From positions 1 to 57,192 of the forward strand of contig JAHDYM010000010.1 of the NCBI GenBank assembly GCA_023383705.1: a stretch of DNA of 57,192 bases, given 5' to 3'. The position numbers and the translations under genes were made by a program. The notes beneath the pieces were generated by a model. It was not told where the DNA came from, ran no database searches, and saw nothing but the letters and a program-made list of their open reading frames with translations. Source of the DNA: Gammaproteobacteria bacterium (GTDB lineage Bacteria > Pseudomonadota > Gammaproteobacteria > Steroidobacterales > GCA-2729495). Shown here in pieces: positions 54,101 through 57,192 of the stretch. Numbering within the stretch: position 1 is the stretch's first letter; each line of letters opens with the position of its first letter.

Positions 54101-54541
54101 ATCCGCCGGATGCTGGTCCGGGCTGGTGTCGATACCGGGAATCTCGATCGTGCGGCCGAACGGGTGCATGCGGTGCTGGCCAATGCTCTCGCCGATGAAC
54201 GTGGCCGGTGGCTGCTGTCAGGTGGGCATTCCGGGGCGGTGAACGAGTACCCGCTGACCGTGAAAACGGCCGATGGCTTCCGTCACCTGGTCATCGACCG
54301 TTCCTTCATCTGCGAGCAGGGCATGCGCTGGGTCGTCGATTACAAGACCAGCAGTCACGAGGGCGGTGACCGCGCGCAGTTCATCGCGTCCGAATCACTG
54401 CGCCATGCACCGCAACTGCACGCCTACCAGCAGGCATTCGCACAGTTCGATAGTCGCACGGTATGCGTGGCGCTCTACTTTCCGCTGCTCAGGCTGTTGC
54501 AGCGCGTGGATCTTGCAGCGTTGCCGGCAGGCTCAGAATGA
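51137..54541 (+). CDS. AddA-like UvrD/Rep helicase-nuclease
   Basis: 1134 aa. Superfamily 1A helicase motifs in order: Walker A QAPAGAGKTELL (Lys33), TFTRKAAAEM (about 59-68), RISTIDSLN, DEFQDTSQPQ (Walker B, about 410-419), GDPMQSIYGFRQAE, FIRLSANFRS, MTIHKAKGLQFDTVILP and YVAATRARKRLHLYG. A C-terminal PD-(D/E)XK nuclease domain (about 1035-1095) has VIDRSFI and WVVDYKTSSH. With the preceding gene it forms an AddAB-like pair for processing DNA ends before RecA loading. Its end overlaps the convergent gspN by 9 nt. Confidence 0.92.
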   Translation: MKIADTAPDEELRVRAIEPDRSFLVQAPAGAGKTELLIQRYLRLLSLVEEPEEILAITFTRKAAAEMQRRICLALAAGTHAAAADSSSARRQQALVAAVRSRDRARGWRLGEYPSRLRISTIDSLNSALARSAPVSSGANVLRPLATQFEPLYRQAARDALRLLGEDDATGKAVASLLGHFDNQFDRLETLLAEMLACRDQWLPVTGVQMDAGAARAELEAALARVVSHELDQLQAAVPPDLLDEICEVVQAAAINRGTEPGGGPDARHPVDERLAWWQFTAATLLTKTGGLRSRLSVKEGFPPAQKDLKAHAAALIGRIGTVDGLLPLLASVPGLPPPVYPEVQWAALEALLRLLPVAAAGLKLVFAAQGQTDYVEIAAEGRAALGDLDGPSELAMRVDWRIRHVLLDEFQDTSQPQYELLQALTRGWSPGDGRTLFLVGDPMQSIYGFRQAEVRLFLASRDQGMPGVPLEFIRLSANFRSAPPLVAWVNRIFPQVFPPRDDLLTSAIAFVASEAAVAAEGTADDGGEEPEFGVRLHASPWAQAGEEAQALVGLVERCLQRWPDNSIGILVRSRVHADAVVSALRGAQIDFSAPDLVQIGKTAIAAELLALTHALLHAGDRLAWLSVLRAPWCGLTLADLEALADPSTDEQSPLAERCSDERWLSRLSADGAMRVSRLAAAISRAHARLGQIGLRDVIEGLWVELGGPAVAGADLPLADLVLDVIAMHDKGGDCPDLLALDEAMAASPSSLPAGNSQVQVMTIHKAKGLQFDTVILPGLGRETRSDRKPALLWQEVPSAGGRSELLLAPVNQAGDRNADPLYALLWRLRRQQRLAETDRLLYVAATRARKRLHLYGQLKPRDTDDPAQDTALPATGSLLERLWPALAGSWPAATGDPVVQPDDPLSHWRQPALRRLPADWQRPPPPPGLRGRTAAAVQAGGLVPYDWASSWAKHAGSVAHRWLQHIATVGVEQFPGETAALRRLDPGIRRMLVRAGVDTGNLDRAAERVHAVLANALADERGRWLLSGGHSGAVNEYPLTVKTADGFRHLVIDRSFICEQGMRWVVDYKTSSHEGGDRAQFIASESLRHAPQLHAYQQAFAQFDSRTVCVALYFPLLRLLQRVDLAALPAGSE

Positions 54542-55285
54542 ACCCGCCAGGCTGAACTCCCGGCCGCCACCGGCAGTGCGCGGCCCTGCGGACTGCAGGA
54601 TCGTGACCAGTTCGGCGGGCGCGCTGTCCCGTGCCTTGACCGTCGCGGAGAGTTCGTAGTTTCTCGGTGGACTGAGGTTGAGTACACCGCCGATCTCCAG
54701 CGGTCCACCGGCATCGGCGAGCTTGCCGGTGAGTGGTGCGCCCGGGGCGATCGATTCGCTGTCGAAGCTGACGATGTAATTGCCCGCTGGCGTCCGGCCG
54801 GCGAGGACCGGGATCGGCAGCACGACCTGCGAGAGCTGTACCGTACCGATCGCTGTTTCCACCCAGCCGTCCAGCCAGGCGAGTTCTTGCATCCGGATGC
54901 CGAGCTGGCTGTTGCCGGTCATCGATGCCATGCCGGGCGACACCGCTCGCAGTGGCACGGCCGCCTCGATATCGTGAAGGACCAGCCTGCCGCCCAGGGA
55001 ACGCGATACGTTCCCGGAAAGGAAACCGTCCGGCAGCTGCGCCTCGATGTGGGCTCCCAGTTCACCGCGCAGCAGGCGCAGGGGCGCGAACTGCCAGCGC
55101 AGCTGGTGAAAGCGCAGTGGTCCGGCGGCGAGGCTGCGTGCGCTTCCCGACCAGACGGTGCCGGCGATGCCGCTGGTGACGACCCCGGATCTGTTCAGCA
55201 GCGGGGCGAGGAGGCTGGCGGGAACGAGCAGCAGGAGCGACAGGAAAAACGCGGCCAGACCGGTGTAGAGCAGCTTGCGTTGCAT
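54533..55285 (-). CDS. gspN: Type II secretion system protein GspN
   Basis: 250 aa. One N-terminal membrane helix (LLYTGLAAFFLSLLLLVPASLLAPL, about 5-29) and a periplasmic beta-rich domain from about 35 (VVTSGIAGTVWSGSARSL, LGIRMQELAWLDGWVET, AGNYIVSFDSESIAPGAPLTGKLADAGGPLEIGGVLNLSP). Matches the GspN family, the last gene of many gsp operons. It sits after gspM on the minus strand, and the last 9 nt overlap the AddA-like gene. Confidence 0.88.
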   Translation of the reverse strand: MQRKLLYTGLAAFFLSLLLLVPASLLAPLLNRSGVVTSGIAGTVWSGSARSLAAGPLRFHQLRWQFAPLRLLRGELGAHIEAQLPDGFLSGNVSRSLGGRLVLHDIEAAVPLRAVSPGMASMTGNSQLGIRMQELAWLDGWVETAIGTVQLSQVVLPIPVLAGRTPAGNYIVSFDSESIAPGAPLTGKLADAGGPLEIGGVLNLSPPRNYELSATVKARDSAPAELVTILQSAGPRTAGGGREFSLAGSF

Positions 55286-55301
55286 GGCTACCGTGCCTGC
55301 C

Positions 55302-55802
55302 TCAGCGTCCAGCCGGACTGAGTACCAGGTTGGCGTTCACCCGCCCGGGTTCGCCGGCTGGATCGAAGCTCGCGGATGTGGCGGCAAGGCCCTGTCGTGA
55401 CTGCACCTCGGAGAGCCAGAGCAGCACTTCGTCGAACGGCGCGTTCTCCATGCGCAGGCGGACGCCATCATTGCCTTCCGGCTGGTTGCGTTTGAGATAG
55501 TTGCTGAGCCCGCGTTCCCGGGTCGAGCGATCGATCAGCACGATCAGCGATTCGCCGCTGCCCGTGGGTGCACCAGCCGCTGCGGATTGAGGCCCGAAGC
55601 GACGCGCGACCTGCTCGATGTCGGTGAGCAGGCTGCGTTGTTCCGCGACACGGCTGGCCGCTGCATCGCGCGCCCGGTACACCGGCCGTATGCCTGCTGC
55701 AAAGATCAGTGCGACGAGCGCAAACAACGCCCCGCCCATCACCATCCATCGCTCGCGAGGTGCCAGTTTGTCGAACCATTGCTGAAGCGGGCCGAGATTC
55801 AT
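55302..55802 (-). CDS. gspM: Type II secretion system protein GspM
   Basis: 166 aa from the ATG at 55800-55802, overlapping the gspL stop by 4 nt (the longer open frame is gspL in another frame). Typical layout: short cytoplasmic N terminus, one membrane helix (WMVMGGALFALVALIFAAGI, about 19-38), a coiled-coil stretch (RARDAAASRVAEQRSLLTDIEQVARRF, about 43-69) and a ferredoxin-like periplasmic domain (about 85-166). Forms the inner-membrane platform with GspL. Confidence 0.88.
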   Translation of the reverse strand: MNLGPLQQWFDKLAPRERWMVMGGALFALVALIFAAGIRPVYRARDAAASRVAEQRSLLTDIEQVARRFGPQSAAAGAPTGSGESLIVLIDRSTRERGLSNYLKRNQPEGNDGVRLRMENAPFDEVLLWLSEVQSRQGLAATSASFDPAGEPGRVNANLVLSPAGR

Positions 55803-57070
55803 GCACCACCCGGTCTGGCGGCAGAGCTGATCCGGATGCGTCCCTGGATCTCCTCGCCCTCGGCATTGGAGGACTGGATCTCGGCGTTCAGCTTGCCGTC
55901 CTCGGTGACCAGCTTGCGGATGCTGTCCAGCGAGTCGGCATTGGGTACGCGCAGCGTGAGTTCCATGATGCCCGTGCGGTAATTCAGGCTTTCTATGCGG
56001 GTGCTGCCGGTACGCGATACGGCGCTGGCGACGGTACGCAGCGTATCCAGGAACTGCCGGCCCTTCGCCAGCCCGTGTTCCGGGGAGCCGATCTGCAGTC
56101 GCTGGTCGACCAGCGCCCGCACGTCCCCGGCATTGCTGCCTGGAAAGGTATGCGCGATGGCCTGGCCGAGTTCGATATCGAGCGCGGCGGACTCCCGTCG
56201 CAGGCGCCAGGTTTCCACGCCGGCACTCAGCAGCATGGTGATACCCACTGCACCGACCAGTGCTGCCGCGAGGCGCCAGCGTAGCCAGTAACTCGCGAAA
56301 CTGGAGCGCCTGGCATAGGGTCCCTGCAACAGGTCCACGCCCGGATTGACGGCGATGCCGGCCGCGAGCCGCGCCAGGGCGCCGTCCGGCAGGCGCCGGA
56401 CCTCGAGGCTCTGCACCTGGTTCTGCAGTTCTTGCCACAGCCTGTTTGGCCAGCCCTCCGTGGTTGCGTCGTAGACCTGCAGGTTGCGCGGTGCGCTCAC
56501 GCCGCTTTCGTCCGCAGGCCTGGACTGCGCAAGCCAGAGGGCCAGCAGTGCATCGAGTCCGTCCGTTTCGGCGGCGATGGCGTCGCCGCCGGGGTCACGC
56601 AGGATGACCTGTGCGTCCTCGAGCAGCACCGTCGTGGTGCCGGCCAGGTCGGTGACGCCGTCGCTGTCGGCGTAGATCGCCTGGGGCGCCAGGCCTGCCG
56701 CTGCCAGTCGCGCGACGAACTCATCCATATGCGTGCGCCGGATCACGGCAACGCTGATCCGGCCATCGGCATGGCGTGCGCCGCTCGCGAAATGCAGATC
56801 GTCTATGTCCTCGGCGAGCAGGTCTTCAAGCGCGAAGGGCAGGACCTGCGCAAGACGATTCTGGTTGCGGATGGGCACATCGGCGCGGGTGCGCAAAACC
56901 CGCGTGGCGGGCAGCAGGCATACCGTGCGTCGACCGGGGCTTAGCGCGGCAGCTCCGGCGACCGGGCCTGCGGCCGGTGCCAGCGTGCAGGCGCCGGTGT
57001 CGTCCACCACCACCCATTCGGCGAGTTCCGTGTTGCCCGATCGAAGGCGGACTACGAGGGTTTCACTCAT
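55799..57070 (-). CDS. gspL: Type II secretion system protein GspL
   Basis: 423 aa. The N-terminal cytoplasmic part (about 1-255) is actin-like and binds the GspE ATPase, with RRTVCLLPATRVLRTRADVP, RLAQVLPFALEDLLAEDIDDLHFA (about 72-95) and VNPGVDLLQGPYARRS. A membrane helix follows (LRWRLAAALVGAVGITMLLSAG, about 268-289), then a periplasmic ferredoxin-like domain (about 330-415). It starts 3 nt after gspK, and overlaps gspM by 4 nt, a tight operon. Confidence 0.92.
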   Translation of the reverse strand: MSETLVVRLRSGNTELAEWVVVDDTGACTLAPAAGPVAGAAALSPGRRTVCLLPATRVLRTRADVPIRNQNRLAQVLPFALEDLLAEDIDDLHFASGARHADGRISVAVIRRTHMDEFVARLAAAGLAPQAIYADSDGVTDLAGTTTVLLEDAQVILRDPGGDAIAAETDGLDALLALWLAQSRPADESGVSAPRNLQVYDATTEGWPNRLWQELQNQVQSLEVRRLPDGALARLAAGIAVNPGVDLLQGPYARRSSFASYWLRWRLAAALVGAVGITMLLSAGVETWRLRRESAALDIELGQAIAHTFPGSNAGDVRALVDQRLQIGSPEHGLAKGRQFLDTLRTVASAVSRTGSTRIESLNYRTGIMELTLRVPNADSLDSIRKLVTEDGKLNAEIQSSNAEGEEIQGRIRISSAARPGGA

Positions 57071-57073
57071 CGC

Positions 57074-57192
57074 TCATTTCACATCAAAACTGCGCAGGCG
57101 GACCGTGACGTTTTCACCCTGGCGTTCCAGCAGACTGTACAGAGTGGACTGGGTGGTGCCAATAGAGGTGGTCACAGTCAGCAGAAACCAGT
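57074..57192 (-). CDS. gspK: Type II secretion system protein GspK (3' end, cut by window edge)
   Basis: Only the last 38 codons and stop are in the window. They read W-F-L-L-T-V-T-T-S-I-G-T-T..., then T-L-Y-S-L-L-E-R and V-T-V-R-L-R, the end of the minor pseudopilin GspK, which typically closes with a strand pattern of this kind. Placement directly before gspL supports it. The rest of the gene lies past the right edge. Confidence 0.75.
   Translation of the reverse strand, partial: WFLLTVTTSIGTTQSTLYSLLERQGENVTVRLRSFDVK

Overview
The window is a high-GC chromosomal segment from a proteobacterium, most likely a gammaproteobacterium. The pointers are a fused bifunctional HisB, a long-form HisG, a leucine-attenuated leuA, a YbiT-type ABC-F protein, a one-piece PntA and a gspK-L-M-N block. 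This placement is inference from gene content. I saw no rRNA, tRNA, CRISPR array, insertion sequence or prophage gene.

Positions 1-12008 (minus strand) are a long amino-acid biosynthesis supercluster. In the direction of transcription it reads leader peptide (leuL) - attenuator - leuA - ilvE - leuC - leuD - leuB, then a TrpR-like regulator (candidate HisR) - hisG - hisD - hisC - hisB - hisH - hisA - hisF (cut by the window edge). Most his genes overlap or nearly touch. The leucine half has a readable transcription attenuator. The histidine half starts with the regulator, behind a pair of overlapping inverted repeats. hisF appears to use an ATT start codon.

Positions 12153-26763 are mostly accessory metabolism: an adrenodoxin-type ferredoxin with a degenerate FAH-fold protein, a TSUP permease, an O-methyltransferase, a VOC-fold protein, a CaiB-type CoA-transferase divergent from an HMG-CoA-lyase-like enzyme, a HyuA/HyuB (hydantoinase/oxoprolinase/carboxylase superfamily) pair, an IclR regulator, an SDR, an aldehyde dehydrogenase and an MFS permease. 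The set looks like degradation of an organic acid or ketone through CoA thioesters, but the substrate cannot be read from sequence.

Positions 26844-41316 hold ybiT, pntAB, an NTF2-like protein with an MscS channel, a secreted beta-helix lipoprotein, msrQ without msrP, a hipBA-type toxin-antitoxin operon with a third small membrane-protein gene, a peroxiredoxin, a six-helix membrane protein and a class II aldolase.

Positions 41371-57192 hold etfBA, a mercaptopyruvate sulfurtransferase, an orphan protein, a second VOC protein paralogous to the first, an MFS permease, alaA, an AddB/AddA-like nuclease-helicase pair, and the gspN-M-L-K end of a type II secretion operon read from the right edge.
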